Notes: a model not told the origin generated them from the letters alone. A stretch of 64,000 bases of DNA from Candidatus Methanomassiliicoccus intestinalis Issoire-Mx1 (GCF_000404225.1 NC_021353.1:1674001-1738000); one strand, 5' to 3'. Counted from the first letter of the stretch, positions 33,286 to 42,934 are shown. Translations and numbers: made by a program.

Positions 33286-34367
33286 ACGATTCCTCCGTCT
33301 ACAACTTCACGGATTGTATTTCCAAGTTCTGACGGTATAATTGATCTTGCCGACATTACTGCAGCGTGAGTGTTTATTTCTCCAATGGAATATTCGAAAC
33401 CTTTGTCAATGTAGTTTCTGATCTCACGCGGCTGATCAGTTACAAGAATATCATCTGTTTTCAGGTTTGGAACAATATGCGGCAGACCAGCGATTATACG
33501 CAGATCAGCATGAGATGCATCTAATGCTTTTGAACAAGCTTCGCCAAGAACTGGATATTCATCTAAACCGCCGGTGATTGATACATTTGTTATACCGCAA
33601 GAAACAAGATCATCAGTGATGTCTTTAGCATACCGCCTAATGCGCGGGAGCCCGATATCCAAAGCAAAATTACCAATGTAATCAGAACTGCCGCCAACCT
33701 TCATTTTTGCATAATCCACTGCTTTGATCAAATCAGCAAAACCATAAGCAGTTTCTTTCTTGGCATTCACAGCTACCGCAACCTTCCCTCCGCCTCTAAG
33801 CGTATTTACAATCTTCAGAGCTGCTGAAAGTTTAGTTGCACCTGGATGAGGCTCGAGATATTCCCTGCTGGTCAGACCTTTTTCCCTTTCAACTAAAGTT
33901 GCACGCTGCAGTATTGAGATCTGCCTGTCTGCTTCTTCTTTGCTGATTATGCCGCCGAGTGAAGCCACTTCAAGCGTTCTTATCGCTCCAGATGTATTTG
34001 GGCCAGAGCAACCATGCACATCAACACATAGAACCTTAGCCTTAAGATCTGCCTTTTTAACAGCGCCGTCTAAATTCTCTCCAATGATCATGGAAGAACA
34101 TGTACCAACTACACCGATTAACCCTGGAGCATAGTTGGAATCTATGTGCTTTAAGATTCTAATCAATTTTTCTTCTGCTCCAAAAATCAAATCATTTTCC
34201 TGCATTCCAGTGGTCATTACTCGGACACCGGCTTCTTCAAGCCTCCGGGATGGCATGAACCCGCATCCTGCAGGTCCATGGATTAAAATTACATCAACGT
34301 CTAGATCCCTAAGAGTATACATTGCGGCAACGATCGGATTGGGTCTCGGATGAAGAACATCATTCAG
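33282..34367 (-). CDS. cfbD: Ni-sirohydrochlorin a,c-diamide reductive cyclase, NifD-like subunit; apparent CTG start
   Basis: A NifD-like catalytic subunit. Conserved stretches are VILIHGPAGCGFM, VVGTCSSMIIGENLDG and DVHGCSGPNTSG, with three Cys for the shared cluster. The first in-frame ATG (34322) would cut off the residues DVLHPRPNPIVAA, which look like real protein and fit the family. The frame is open to CTG at 34367, which overlaps the cfbE stop as CTGA and lies 7 bases after AAGGAGGG. So I extend the gene to 34367. The ATGATG at 34363-34358 is in another frame. Confidence 0.75.
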   Translation of the reverse strand: MNDVLHPRPNPIVAAMYTLRDLDVDVILIHGPAGCGFMPSRRLEEAGVRVMTTGMQENDLIFGAEEKLIRILKHIDSNYAPGLIGVVGTCSSMIIGENLDGAVKKADLKAKVLCVDVHGCSGPNTSGAIRTLEVASLGGIISKEEADRQISILQRATLVEREKGLTSREYLEPHPGATKLSAALKIVNTLRGGGKVAVAVNAKKETAYGFADLIKAVDYAKMKVGGSSDYIGNFALDIGLPRIRRYAKDITDDLVSCGITNVSITGGLDEYPVLGEACSKALDASHADLRIIAGLPHIVPNLKTDDILVTDQPREIRNYIDKGFEYSIGEINTHAAVMSARSIIPSELGNTIREVVDGGIV

Positions 34368-35653
34368 AGATACCCCTCCTTAGTGAAACACATGAGAACC
34401 TTATGCTTTCCGCGCACATCTGTAAATCCATCAATACGTCTGAATCCAGGAGTTTCAAATCCCGGCATATTCATGAGATACTGACCAGTTACACATTCAT
34501 CCGAGGACAGCAAGGCATTTACATCAGTAAGATCTAATTTTTCACAGACTTTTGCATTTACTGGATCTAGAGCAACCCCTATATCAGTCTGTGAGTAATA
34601 GTTCTCAAGCATTCTAAGATTCCAAGCAATGGAACCTGCGCTTACACCGGGATTACGGTCAGTTATTCTGAACCAGCCCTTTTCCTCGAGTACCTCTCCC
34701 CTGCCTGGAACCCCATTAAAGCTTGACAATGAAGAGACAGCTTGTGCCATATCAATGCCTAATGCGTATGCACATCCTAGAGCAGTAGAAATGGCAATGG
34801 AATAGCTTGGAACAAGATATGAAGACTGCAGTTTAACCTCGTATGATCCTTCAGGTGTATCGACAGTGGCATGAACCTGCTTGCCAAGTGTCAGTTTATC
34901 CGGCAATGTCAATTTGATATCTCCGCCACCAAAAGTCACGGTTTTTACACCATCTGGAACATACGGAGACCATATGTCTGATTCATCATGTGGATATACG
35001 ACTGTACCTTTGGCAGCAGAAATCATCTGCACCTTTCCGTCAAAAGCCTTCTTTGTACCTGCAGCAATCAGATAATTGTTGCCTAATGAAGTTATGGCTG
35101 AAACGCTGGACAGCCCCGTACCGCCGATACTGACTTCGAATATCCCAATATCTACATCTAAATCCAATTTTGAAGCATCTAAGACTGCAGGAGGTGCAAT
35201 GCTTACTTTATCCTTTAGCACCACAGAACCTTCTGAACTGATTATCCCCCGGCCACGGCTAGTATGCAAAAGAACTTTTTTTCCACATGCGGTTAATATG
35301 TGTGCCAGAACATGGCAGGCAGATGTTTTTCCCCACACGCCGGTTATTTCTACAGTAGGAAAAGTAAATGAGGCCAGTTGACCAACGGCCTCATGAGATG
35401 TTAAGCGTTTTGAAATGTTTGCTTTTCCTATGTATTTATCCGGGCAGTGAATGGGTACAATACCAAGATCGAATGATCTCTCCGGAGCTTCATTTAGCAC
35501 TTCCACTCCGCATATAGCCAGAGAATCCTTAATGTTCTGACTGGCTGTGTGATAGACATCCACTGCTGTAACGTTGTATCCTTTTTGTGCATACTCCTTG
35601 GCCAGTATCTCACCGCCATGGGTGAGATCTAGAACAAGGACGCTGATACTCAT
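34364..35653 (-). CDS. cfbE: Coenzyme F430 synthetase (MurE-like ligase)
   Basis: A 429-residue Mur ligase family protein. The ATP-binding GVWGKTSACHVLAHIL motif and VPGRGEVLEEKGWF ligase segment are seen. In the F430 pathway it closes the carbocyclic ring using ATP to give F430. Starts directly beside cfbA and contains the cfbD ribosome-binding site in its last codons. Assignment rests on the cluster: CfbE-type ligases are distinguished from peptidoglycan MurE by context. Confidence 0.85.
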   Translation of the reverse strand: MSISVLVLDLTHGGEILAKEYAQKGYNVTAVDVYHTASQNIKDSLAICGVEVLNEAPERSFDLGIVPIHCPDKYIGKANISKRLTSHEAVGQLASFTFPTVEITGVWGKTSACHVLAHILTACGKKVLLHTSRGRGIISSEGSVVLKDKVSIAPPAVLDASKLDLDVDIGIFEVSIGGTGLSSVSAITSLGNNYLIAAGTKKAFDGKVQMISAAKGTVVYPHDESDIWSPYVPDGVKTVTFGGGDIKLTLPDKLTLGKQVHATVDTPEGSYEVKLQSSYLVPSYSIAISTALGCAYALGIDMAQAVSSLSSFNGVPGRGEVLEEKGWFRITDRNPGVSAGSIAWNLRMLENYYSQTDIGVALDPVNAKVCEKLDLTDVNALLSSDECVTGQYLMNMPGFETPGFRRIDGFTDVRGKHKVLMCFTKEGYL

Positions 35654-36040
35654 TTACATCCGTTCCTTAATTCTGTCTGCAAGGATCTGAGCTATCCTTT
35701 CATCTTCTCCGATAGGATCGCAGTATTTCAGGGTGACCTGTTTGTCGCCAACCATTATCTGTCCTTCTTTAGAACCGATCGGCAGCCCTATAGCAAGCGG
35801 TATATCTTCAGTTAGGTGCATACCAGATGCCAGGAAACATGGCTGTACAAAAATAGTATCCACGCCCTGAGAAACTAACCATTTCATTCCCTCATCAATA
35901 GTTGGTGCATTCAACTGCATGTATGCAGGTGTAACCGGGCCGAGACCCATACCCTTCATTTTTTCTGCAGTAAAATCGACTACTTTTTTGTTGTAATCTA
36001 GCTTGCTTCCGTGTCCTATTACAATTACTCCGGTTTTCAT
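35654..36040 (-). CDS. cfbA: Sirohydrochlorin nickelochelatase (CbiX-S type)
   Basis: A 128-residue short chelatase. The N-terminal His (VIVIGHGSKLDYN) and the second metal-site His (LASGMHLTEDIP) are present. It inserts Ni into sirohydrochlorin, and may also insert Co. The short length is the homodimer form. First of the cfb genes, next to cfbE with no gap. Confidence 0.9.
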   Translation of the reverse strand: MKTGVIVIGHGSKLDYNKKVVDFTAEKMKGMGLGPVTPAYMQLNAPTIDEGMKWLVSQGVDTIFVQPCFLASGMHLTEDIPLAIGLPIGSKEGQIMVGDKQVTLKYCDPIGEDERIAQILADRIKERM

Positions 36041-36064
36041 TTATTGTATCCCCTTTTTTGTCAC

Positions 36065-36078
36065 ATGCCTTTCGGCAT
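36065..36078 (-). promoter_or_regulatory. GAAA-loop hairpin in the cfbA leader
   Basis: Minus strand ATGCC-GAAA-GGCAT hairpin about 25 bases before the cfbA start, in the 113-bp gap between hemD and cfbA. A GNRA tetraloop so near a ribosome-binding site could shape translation or RNA decay. The gap itself is the only sizeable break in the 11-gene run, so a second promoter may be here. Confidence 0.4.
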
Positions 36079-36153
36079 TGGCTGAAATATGTCTCGTCTA
36101 TTAAACCTTTCAGGCTGGATTGCAACCGATTAAAAAGATAGGCTGCAATTAGA

Positions 36154-36936
36154 TTAAGAATGTGCAAACGCAGCAACTAATGAATCTAACATTGAACTGT
36201 ATGTTGCATCTTTTGGAACGATATCTACCTTTATGCCTAATGATTCCAAACGCTCTTTTGTTGGATATCCTATAGCAGCTACAGTAGCAGAATTTATTTT
36301 ACTTACTGCCTCATCAGATAAACTGCACACAGCTTCGATGAATGAAGATGCAGAAAGGGCTGAAGTGAAGGCAAATGCGTCTATCTCTCCAGCTAATGTC
36401 ATTCTGGCCAGGTTCATAAGGTCTTCATCCTTTGTTTTCATCAGACGATAGACTGGTATGTCAGTAACATTAGCTCCTGCATCTGTGAGACCCTGCGAAA
36501 GAATTTTATCACCATGGTCTGACCTCAAAATATACACATTCTTGCCTTTTACTTTTCCAGACAGCGATTCAACTATTCCTCTGGATGAATATTCAGACGG
36601 AATTTCAGAAACATGTATGTTAAGATTAGAAAGAGCTCCAGCACTTACTGGACCTATAGCAATAATATTTGTTTCAGAAATAAGTTTTATAAAATCATCT
36701 TGCGACATGAAGTCTGAAGAAAGAGAGATCATTGCCTCTGCACCGTTTGTACTGGTTATTATCAAATAATCTACTAATGATTTGGACAGATTATCAATGA
36801 ATTCAGCATATTGCTGAGATCTATTGAAGACTATTTCCACTGGTGATGCACAGACTGGATTGAATCCTGCAGACCTGGCCATTTGTTCTGATTTATCCAG
36901 ACGATTTTTTGGGCGCATCACAGCAAGTGTCTTCAT
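36154..36936 (-). CDS. hemD: Uroporphyrinogen-III synthase
   Basis: A 260-residue protein. The weakly conserved HemD fold is seen in two similar halves, with KTLAVMRPKNRLDKSEQMAR at the start, DYLIITSTNGAEAMISL, KNVYILRSDHGDKILSQGLT and DAFAFTSALSASSFIEAV. It closes and inverts the D ring of hydroxymethylbilane. Overlaps cobA by four bases in the run. Confidence 0.85.
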   Translation of the reverse strand: MKTLAVMRPKNRLDKSEQMARSAGFNPVCASPVEIVFNRSQQYAEFIDNLSKSLVDYLIITSTNGAEAMISLSSDFMSQDDFIKLISETNIIAIGPVSAGALSNLNIHVSEIPSEYSSRGIVESLSGKVKGKNVYILRSDHGDKILSQGLTDAGANVTDIPVYRLMKTKDEDLMNLARMTLAGEIDAFAFTSALSASSFIEAVCSLSDEAVSKINSATVAAIGYPTKERLESLGIKVDIVPKDATYSSMLDSLVAAFAHS

Positions 36937-37676
36937 CTTAAATCCTCCAGAATGTCATGCAGAGCTGCTACTTTTCCAACTACAACTACTGCAGGAGCAG
37001 TGATCTTGTTGTCTTCGCAGATATCAGCGATCGTAGAGATATTGCCCAATACCGAACGCTGAGCAGGAGTTGATGCCGCATGAACTACTGCAACAGGGAT
37101 CTCGGAATCCATTCCAAAACCTACAAGCTTCTGCATAGTTTCCCTTAAATTAGATACACCCATCATGATAACAAGTGTTCCTTTAGTTTTGGCTAGAGAT
37201 TCCCAGTCTACTGCTTCAGCATTGCCGTCTTTTGAATGCCCAGTTACAAAAGTAACGTATGATGCATAATCCCTGTGAGTGACTGGAATGCCAGCTAATG
37301 CCGGACCTGCAATTGCAGAAGTCACTCCGGGAACTACCTGAACTTTTACACCAGCATCTATGAGTTCTTGGGCTTCCTCCCCGCCTCTGCCAAACATAAA
37401 GGGATCTCCGCCTTTGAGTCTGACAACTATTTTATTTTCTTTAGCTTTTGAAACTAATATCTGATTGATGGAATCTTGTTCGGCCTTGTGGAAGCCGCCT
37501 TTTTTTCCTACATCGATTAATTCCGCCCCGCTTTTTATCTCTTTTAACAGATCTGGACCAGCTAATTGATCATACACTACTACATCGGCATTCCTCAAAA
37601 GCTCCAATCCTTTTACAGTTATTAGTTTAGAATCTCCAGGGCCGGCACCAACAAGATAGACTACGCCTTCAGACAT
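36933..37676 (-). CDS. cobA: Uroporphyrinogen-III C-methyltransferase (SUMT)
   Basis: 247 residues from MSEGVVYLVGAGPGDSKLIT at 37676. SAM-binding motifs GAGPGD, VVVYDQLAG and VRLKGGDPFMFGRGGEEAQE are typical, as is the GIPVTHRDYASYVTFVTGH region. It makes precorrin-2, the branch point to siroheme, B12 and F430. The longer start at 37709 would overlap hemC and lacks support. One base separates it from the hemC stop. Confidence 0.92.
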   Translation of the reverse strand: MSEGVVYLVGAGPGDSKLITVKGLELLRNADVVVYDQLAGPDLLKEIKSGAELIDVGKKGGFHKAEQDSINQILVSKAKENKIVVRLKGGDPFMFGRGGEEAQELIDAGVKVQVVPGVTSAIAGPALAGIPVTHRDYASYVTFVTGHSKDGNAEAVDWESLAKTKGTLVIMMGVSNLRETMQKLVGFGMDSEIPVAVVHAASTPAQRSVLGNISTIADICEDNKITAPAVVVVGKVAALHDILEDLR

Positions 37677-37677
37677 A

Positions 37678-38520
37678 TCATTCACCACATATACCGCAGC
37701 GCAGTTCATCCGCTACAGATTTTATATCATTATCATCATTAATTTTCTGAGAGATTCTGACGATGCTGTTATCTGAAACAGCAACGGCTGTTACCCTTGA
37801 GCCGCCGTTTGTTGCATGAATCCCCACAGGTATGGAACATCCAGATCCAAGTTCGCAGAGAATTTTTCTCTCTACATCTACATCTTTTCTAGTAATATCA
37901 TCATTCAGTCTAGAGAGTACTGGCAGATGAGGAGAGTTCTCTGCACACACTACTGCAATGGCTCCCTGTCCTGCAGCTGGAACAAACACTTCAGGATCCA
38001 GAATATGATAATTTTCCTGAAGATTAAGTCTTTCCAAACCTGCTCTTGCCAGTATTATTGCATCATAGTCTCCGCGTTTCCATTTATCTAATCTAGTATG
38101 GACATTGCCTCTCAGATCTTTGATCTCAATATCTGGACGGATATTGTGAAGTATTGCTGCTCTGCGTACACTTGACGTTCCAACCACAGCACCATCTGGA
38201 AGCTCCTCCAAAGGAAAATCCGACAGCAGAACATCTTCAACAGGACCGCGCGGCAGGACTGCAGCTAATACGGTGCCTTCTGCATCTTCAGACGGCATAT
38301 CTTTCAGACTGTTGACTGCAAGATCTATTTCACCAGATACGATCATTGCATCAAGTTCTCGGACAAACGCTCCAATGCCAAACGACCGGAGCGGTTTATC
38401 TATTATTTTATCTCCAGAAGTATTGATCTTTTTTATTTCAATATACTCACCAGCAAGCAGTGATACAACGATGTTTGTTTGAGCCATAGCTAAGGAGCTG
38501 CTGCGCGTTCCGAGTATCAC
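37678..38520 (-). CDS. hemC: Porphobilinogen deaminase
   Basis: A 280-residue protein. Typical N-terminus ILGTRSSSLAMAQTN, the KDLRGNVHTRLDKWKRGDYD region and the cofactor-Cys segment LGSGCSIPVG for dipyrromethane attachment. It joins four porphobilinogens. Overlaps hemL by four bases. Confidence 0.92.
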   Translation of the reverse strand: MILGTRSSSLAMAQTNIVVSLLAGEYIEIKKINTSGDKIIDKPLRSFGIGAFVRELDAMIVSGEIDLAVNSLKDMPSEDAEGTVLAAVLPRGPVEDVLLSDFPLEELPDGAVVGTSSVRRAAILHNIRPDIEIKDLRGNVHTRLDKWKRGDYDAIILARAGLERLNLQENYHILDPEVFVPAAGQGAIAVVCAENSPHLPVLSRLNDDITRKDVDVERKILCELGSGCSIPVGIHATNGGSRVTAVAVSDNSIVRISQKINDDNDIKSVADELRCGICGE

Positions 38521-39794
38521 CTTAGCACCTCCGACATTACCTTAAAAAATGCATCGGCTGTCCTGCTGATATCAGATGATGTATGCGCTGTAGAGACAAA
38601 ACTCGTCTCATACTGTGATGGAGGGACGTAAATGCCTTCATCCAACAGACCCTGGAAAAGCTTCATAAAACCAGCAGAATCACAGGTTAATGCATCTGCA
38701 TAATTCTCAACCGGCTTAGAAGTCAGAAATATCTGAAACATTGACCCGATACCTTGGACTACATGAGGTATGTTTAGTTCAGAGGCTACTTTATCGAGTG
38801 AAGTTCTCATCAACTCTCCTAATGAATTTAAATCACTATAGTTTATTTTTTCTAAGCATTTTATTGCAGCAATGCCGGCACTCATAGACAACGGATTGCC
38901 TGCAAACGTTCCAGCCTGATATACAGGCCCAACTGGGGAGATGGAGGACATTATTTCTGAAGAAGCACCGAATACACCGATAGGCAGACCTCCACCTATG
39001 ATTTTTCCTAAAGTTGTGATATCTGGCTTTACGTTGTAATATTCCTGAGCTCCTCCCAATGAAAGTCTAAATCCTGTAATAACCTCATCAAATATCAGAA
39101 GAGAGTCATTAGTGATTGTTACTTCCCTCAGTCCTTTCAGGTAATCCTTCTTAGGCAATATCGGACCTGTGTTTCCCATTACAGGTTCGGTAATCACTGC
39201 CGCAATTTCTCCACGATTTGATTTGAATGCCTCCTCAATTGCATTTAAATCATTGAATGGAACTAAAATAGTATTTCTTGTGGATTCTTCAGGTATTCCT
39301 GCAGAATTAGGAACGCTATGTGTTAATGCTCCTGATCCAGCTTTTACAAGCACAGAATCGTGTGCGCCGTGGAATCCTCCCTCCATTTTAATTATTTTCT
39401 TTTTGCCTGTATATCCCCTGGCCAGCCGTATAGCATGCATTGTGGCCTCAGTTCCAGTGCTAACAGGCCTCAGCATTTCGATGGAAGGAAAATGCCGGCA
39501 CACTGATTCTGCAAATTCTATTTCCAGTTCGGATGGAGCACCAAATAGAGTTCCCTTTGACAATTGCTCTGCAACTGCACTAGATATGACGTCATTAGAG
39601 TGTCCCAGGATTAAAGGGCCGAACGCCATGCAATAATCAATATATTCATTATCATCAACATCAATGATTCTGCTGCCTTTCCCAGATTTAATGAAACGCG
39701 GATATGGCTTGAATGCCCTGACTGGAGAAGATACTCCTCCCGGAAGCAGAGCAGAAGATTTTTCATATAGTGATTTAGAACGTTCAGAGGTCAT
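38517..39794 (-). CDS. hemL: Glutamate-1-semialdehyde 2,1-aminomutase
   Basis: A 425-residue PLP enzyme. FVSTGTEATMHAIRLARG-type stretch (here RPVSTGTEATMHAIRLARGY), LLIFDEVITGFRLS and the PLP-Lys region TTLGKIIGGGLPIGVFG are present. It makes 5-aminolevulinate from GSA, the second step of the C5 route. Overlaps hemB by 11 bases. Confidence 0.93.
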   Translation of the reverse strand: MTSERSKSLYEKSSALLPGGVSSPVRAFKPYPRFIKSGKGSRIIDVDDNEYIDYCMAFGPLILGHSNDVISSAVAEQLSKGTLFGAPSELEIEFAESVCRHFPSIEMLRPVSTGTEATMHAIRLARGYTGKKKIIKMEGGFHGAHDSVLVKAGSGALTHSVPNSAGIPEESTRNTILVPFNDLNAIEEAFKSNRGEIAAVITEPVMGNTGPILPKKDYLKGLREVTITNDSLLIFDEVITGFRLSLGGAQEYYNVKPDITTLGKIIGGGLPIGVFGASSEIMSSISPVGPVYQAGTFAGNPLSMSAGIAAIKCLEKINYSDLNSLGELMRTSLDKVASELNIPHVVQGIGSMFQIFLTSKPVENYADALTCDSAGFMKLFQGLLDEGIYVPPSQYETSFVSTAHTSSDISRTADAFFKVMSEVLR

Positions 39795-40764
39795 TTAATC
39801 CCTCAGCAACTTCTTTTGCAAAATAAGTTATAATCATATCTGCTCCTGCCCGTTTTATAGACGTCAGAGATTCTAGAACTGCTTTTTTACGATCCAGCCA
39901 TCCATTTTGTGCTGCCGCAACAAGCATAGCGTATTCACCGCTCACCTGATATGCTGCGATAGGAACATCATATCTCATTCTAGCCTCCCTGATCACGTCT
40001 AAGTAAGGCATTGCAGGTTTTACCATCAAAATATCTGCTCCTTCCCTCAGATCAGCTTCCATTTCCCTGAAGGCTTCTCGGAGGTTTGCAGGATCCATCT
40101 GGTGTGTACGTCTGTCTCCAAAAGATGGAGTGCTTTCTGCAGCTTCCCTGAACGGTCCGTAAAATGCAGATGCATATTTTGCAGAGTATGCCATAATTGG
40201 TGTATTGATGTACCCGCTGGAATCTAATGCTTCACGCATTTTCTCAACCTGGTCGTCCATCATTCCAGATGGCGCTACCATATCAGCTCCAGCCTCTGCC
40301 TGGCTTACAGCAGTTTTTGCATACAGATCAATAGTTGAGTCATTATCTACAATTTCATTATCTAATACACCGCAGTGCCCATGGGTTGTATATTCACATA
40401 AGCAAAGATCTGCGATGACAGTCATATCTGAGATTTCTTTTATAGATCGGGTAGCTTTTTGAACTATGCCATTTTCACTCCATGCTCCGCTTCCATGGTC
40501 ATCTTTATGAGATGGTATTCCAAAAAGCAGAATTGCATTAATTCCAAGATCCTTCACTGATGCAGACTCATCTGCAATCATATTCAGCGGATATGCTATA
40601 ACTCCAGGCATTGATGCGATTTCTCTGGGTTTAGAGATATTTTCATCAACAAACATTGGATAGATTAAATCAGATAAATTATACGATGTTTCACGGACTA
40701 ACGATCGGATAGTAGGATTAATCCGCAGCCTTCGAAGACGGTTTTCTGGTAGAATTTTCATCAC
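39784..40764 (-). CDS. hemB: Delta-aminolevulinic acid dehydratase
   Basis: A 326-residue protein. Active-site Lys regions YSAKYASAFYGPFREAA and ADILMVKPAMPYLDVIREAR are present; the metal region DLCLCEYTTHGHCGV has the Cys set of the zinc-type enzyme. It makes porphobilinogen. The N-terminus overlaps the end of hemA by about 45 bases; ATG 40761 is equally possible. Confidence 0.93.
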   Translation of the reverse strand: MMKILPENRLRRLRINPTIRSLVRETSYNLSDLIYPMFVDENISKPREIASMPGVIAYPLNMIADESASVKDLGINAILLFGIPSHKDDHGSGAWSENGIVQKATRSIKEISDMTVIADLCLCEYTTHGHCGVLDNEIVDNDSTIDLYAKTAVSQAEAGADMVAPSGMMDDQVEKMREALDSSGYINTPIMAYSAKYASAFYGPFREAAESTPSFGDRRTHQMDPANLREAFREMEADLREGADILMVKPAMPYLDVIREARMRYDVPIAAYQVSGEYAMLVAAAQNGWLDRKKAVLESLTSIKRAGADMIITYFAKEVAEGLNDL

Positions 40765-42577
40765 CTCTCAAACAAAATATATCGCTGACTATGTCAAGCA
40801 TTTCAAAATTTCCATTCCTAGAAGCTTCTTTTAGACTGCAGGTAATGTCTGCAAGGAACTTATTGGATAATGAGTCACAAAAGTCTTCTAGAATCTCGTC
40901 AGGATCTTTATTGCCAGATCTCAATTTGCACTTAGCTTTCTTAAGTTCTCTATTTTTTAAAGCGTCAAATTTAGTATATAACTTTCCAAGCAGATCATCG
41001 GCTTTCATTTCACGAATCTTAGAATCCAGAAGAGATAATTCTTCATCAATAATTAATTCAGCATTCTTTATCTCAGCTCTTCTCTTTAAGATGTTTTCTT
41101 CAGCGAGTTCCCTGAGACCGTCTATGTCATACAACTCCACTCCAGGAACAGTGGCTGCTTCCGGATCTACATTTCTTGGAAAACTAACATCTATGACCAT
41201 CATTGTCCTTTCAGGTCTGGATTCCATTGCTTTGACAAAATGTTCTTTCTTGAGAACATTATGGGCTGCCGCAGTAGCGCATAAAACTACATCAGCATCC
41301 TTCAGATAATCCAAAAGATTGTCAAATCTAACAGCCATGCCGTTTAAAGTAAATGCCAGCTCTACTGCATGAGAATAAGTACGATTTGAAACGAAAACTG
41401 TTTTTGGATTTTTACCAATTAAATGTTTTGCGATCAATGATGCGGTTTCTCCAGCACCTACGATTAGAATAGTTTTATCTGACAAATCCCCAAATTTAAT
41501 CTCTGCCAGCTCAACTGCAGCTGACCCGACTGAAACAGATCCTTTGTTAACTTTTGTTTCAGTCCTCACCTTTTTACCCGCAGATATAGCCTGTCTAAAT
41601 ATAACAGATAGAACGGGACCAGCCACGCCCTGTGACTCTGCCAGATCATATGCAGTCTTAACTTGTCCAAGAATCTGATCTTCACCGATAATCATCGATT
41701 CAAGACCGCATGAAACCCTGATCAAGTGTTTTACAGAATCTTTTCCAGTAAGATACTGTACCAAATCACTGCCTGTACCAAAAGGGATATAGGAGTTTAC
41801 AAGAGTCTCCAGCGCTTTTCTTGAAGCTTTGGGATCGTACGTAGAAATGTAGGCTTCGATCCTATTGCAGGTTTTGAGGACCACAGCTCCGCTGACTCCG
41901 TCTAAACTGCAAACAGCATCCAGAAGAGTCTGTGTATCAGTCTTTCCAAGATTGTCTATAGTCGACATTTCAGTCTGCTTATGCGTAATGTGAGCGCTTA
42001 TTACAGTTTCAATGCCAAAACTTCCAGCAGTCCAAGCAGTAGGATCCTCAAGAACTTCTCTTAAAATCTTCTCTCTTTCTTTCTGGTTGGGAATCGTCTT
42101 TTTCAGTTCATCTCTGAGCTGCCTCTGAAACTCAATCATCTTGTCATATTTTTCATCAAGATATTGATCCAGCCAGACTTTGAGATATCTAGACATGGCC
42201 GGGCTGTTTCCATATGTAGATATGGCTACAGAAAAATTATCCCGTTTAACAAGAGATGGTATTAAGAAGGATCCTGGGGAATCTGATCTGTTGTAAGGCT
42301 TCCCCGCCACCTCAGACCGTTTAGATACGAAATCATTTACACACGGGTCGGCTGCTGCGACTACAAAGTCAGATTTTTCAATCCACTCATCTGCTACTTC
42401 AAATATGTCTGCATTAACCAGCTCATATGAAGAGTTTGAGAAATCATCTACAAACTCTTTACTGACTACTGTCACATCTGCTTCTTCTCCAAAATATGAA
42501 GCTTTTCTGTATCCTACAGCTCCTCCACCAAAAACTGTAACTTTTTTGGACTTTAAGTCAAGATATAACGGTAGCAT
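40718..42577 (-). CDS. hemA: Fusion: precorrin-2 dehydrogenase (CysG-N/Met8-like) + glutamyl-tRNA reductase
   Basis: About 619 residues. Residues 1-about 195 are the NAD-binding siroheme synthase N-domain (VTVFGGGAVGYRKASYF, then SDSPGSFLIPSLVKRDNFSV), which oxidises precorrin-2 to sirohydrochlorin. Residues about 205-600 are glutamyl-tRNA reductase: catalytic Cys in VVLKTCNRIEAYIS, ESMIIGEDQILGQVK and the NADPH site ILIVGAGETASLIAKHL. One polypeptide thus carries the first step of tetrapyrrole synthesis and the step just before Ni insertion. It heads the 11-gene run. Start at MLPLYLDLK (42577) preferred over 42586. Confidence 0.9.
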   Translation of the reverse strand: MLPLYLDLKSKKVTVFGGGAVGYRKASYFGEEADVTVVSKEFVDDFSNSSYELVNADIFEVADEWIEKSDFVVAAADPCVNDFVSKRSEVAGKPYNRSDSPGSFLIPSLVKRDNFSVAISTYGNSPAMSRYLKVWLDQYLDEKYDKMIEFQRQLRDELKKTIPNQKEREKILREVLEDPTAWTAGSFGIETVISAHITHKQTEMSTIDNLGKTDTQTLLDAVCSLDGVSGAVVLKTCNRIEAYISTYDPKASRKALETLVNSYIPFGTGSDLVQYLTGKDSVKHLIRVSCGLESMIIGEDQILGQVKTAYDLAESQGVAGPVLSVIFRQAISAGKKVRTETKVNKGSVSVGSAAVELAEIKFGDLSDKTILIVGAGETASLIAKHLIGKNPKTVFVSNRTYSHAVELAFTLNGMAVRFDNLLDYLKDADVVLCATAAAHNVLKKEHFVKAMESRPERTMMVIDVSFPRNVDPEAATVPGVELYDIDGLRELAEENILKRRAEIKNAELIIDEELSLLDSKIREMKADDLLGKLYTKFDALKNRELKKAKCKLRSGNKDPDEILEDFCDSLSNKFLADITCSLKEASRNGNFEMLDIVSDIFCLRGDENSTRKPSSKAAD

Positions 42578-42586
42578 GATACACAC

Positions 42587-42934
42587 TTGGAATAATTTAC
42601 AAGGATGTATTATCCTACCTCTATATGAGTCTTAGTAATACGATACCAAAAAAGAGAGCATTAAATTATTACTATAATCACTTAGAAATTACTGCCAGAT
42701 TGGGTTATCAGTCAGAGGAGATATGCGAGAACAAACATGAGAATAGTCGCCATTATAGATATAAAAACGAATTGACAAAATTGTCCATTAAGTATTGATT
42801 TTTTTGAAAATAAAGGCACTCCGTAACCTCCACAGATTAACTGGAGCAGCAAGACAGTAACTTAAAAAGAGTGATCATTTAATTCATATGAAGATGAATT
42901 TGCATCCCAGCTTGTACAGAAAACACAATTAATA
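42587..42934. other. Intergenic region upstream of the tetrapyrrole run
   Basis: AT-rich, no ORF worth calling. It should contain the hemA promoter on the minus strand and the 3' end of the acetyltransferase transcript. I see no clear riboswitch or terminator. Confidence 0.4.
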
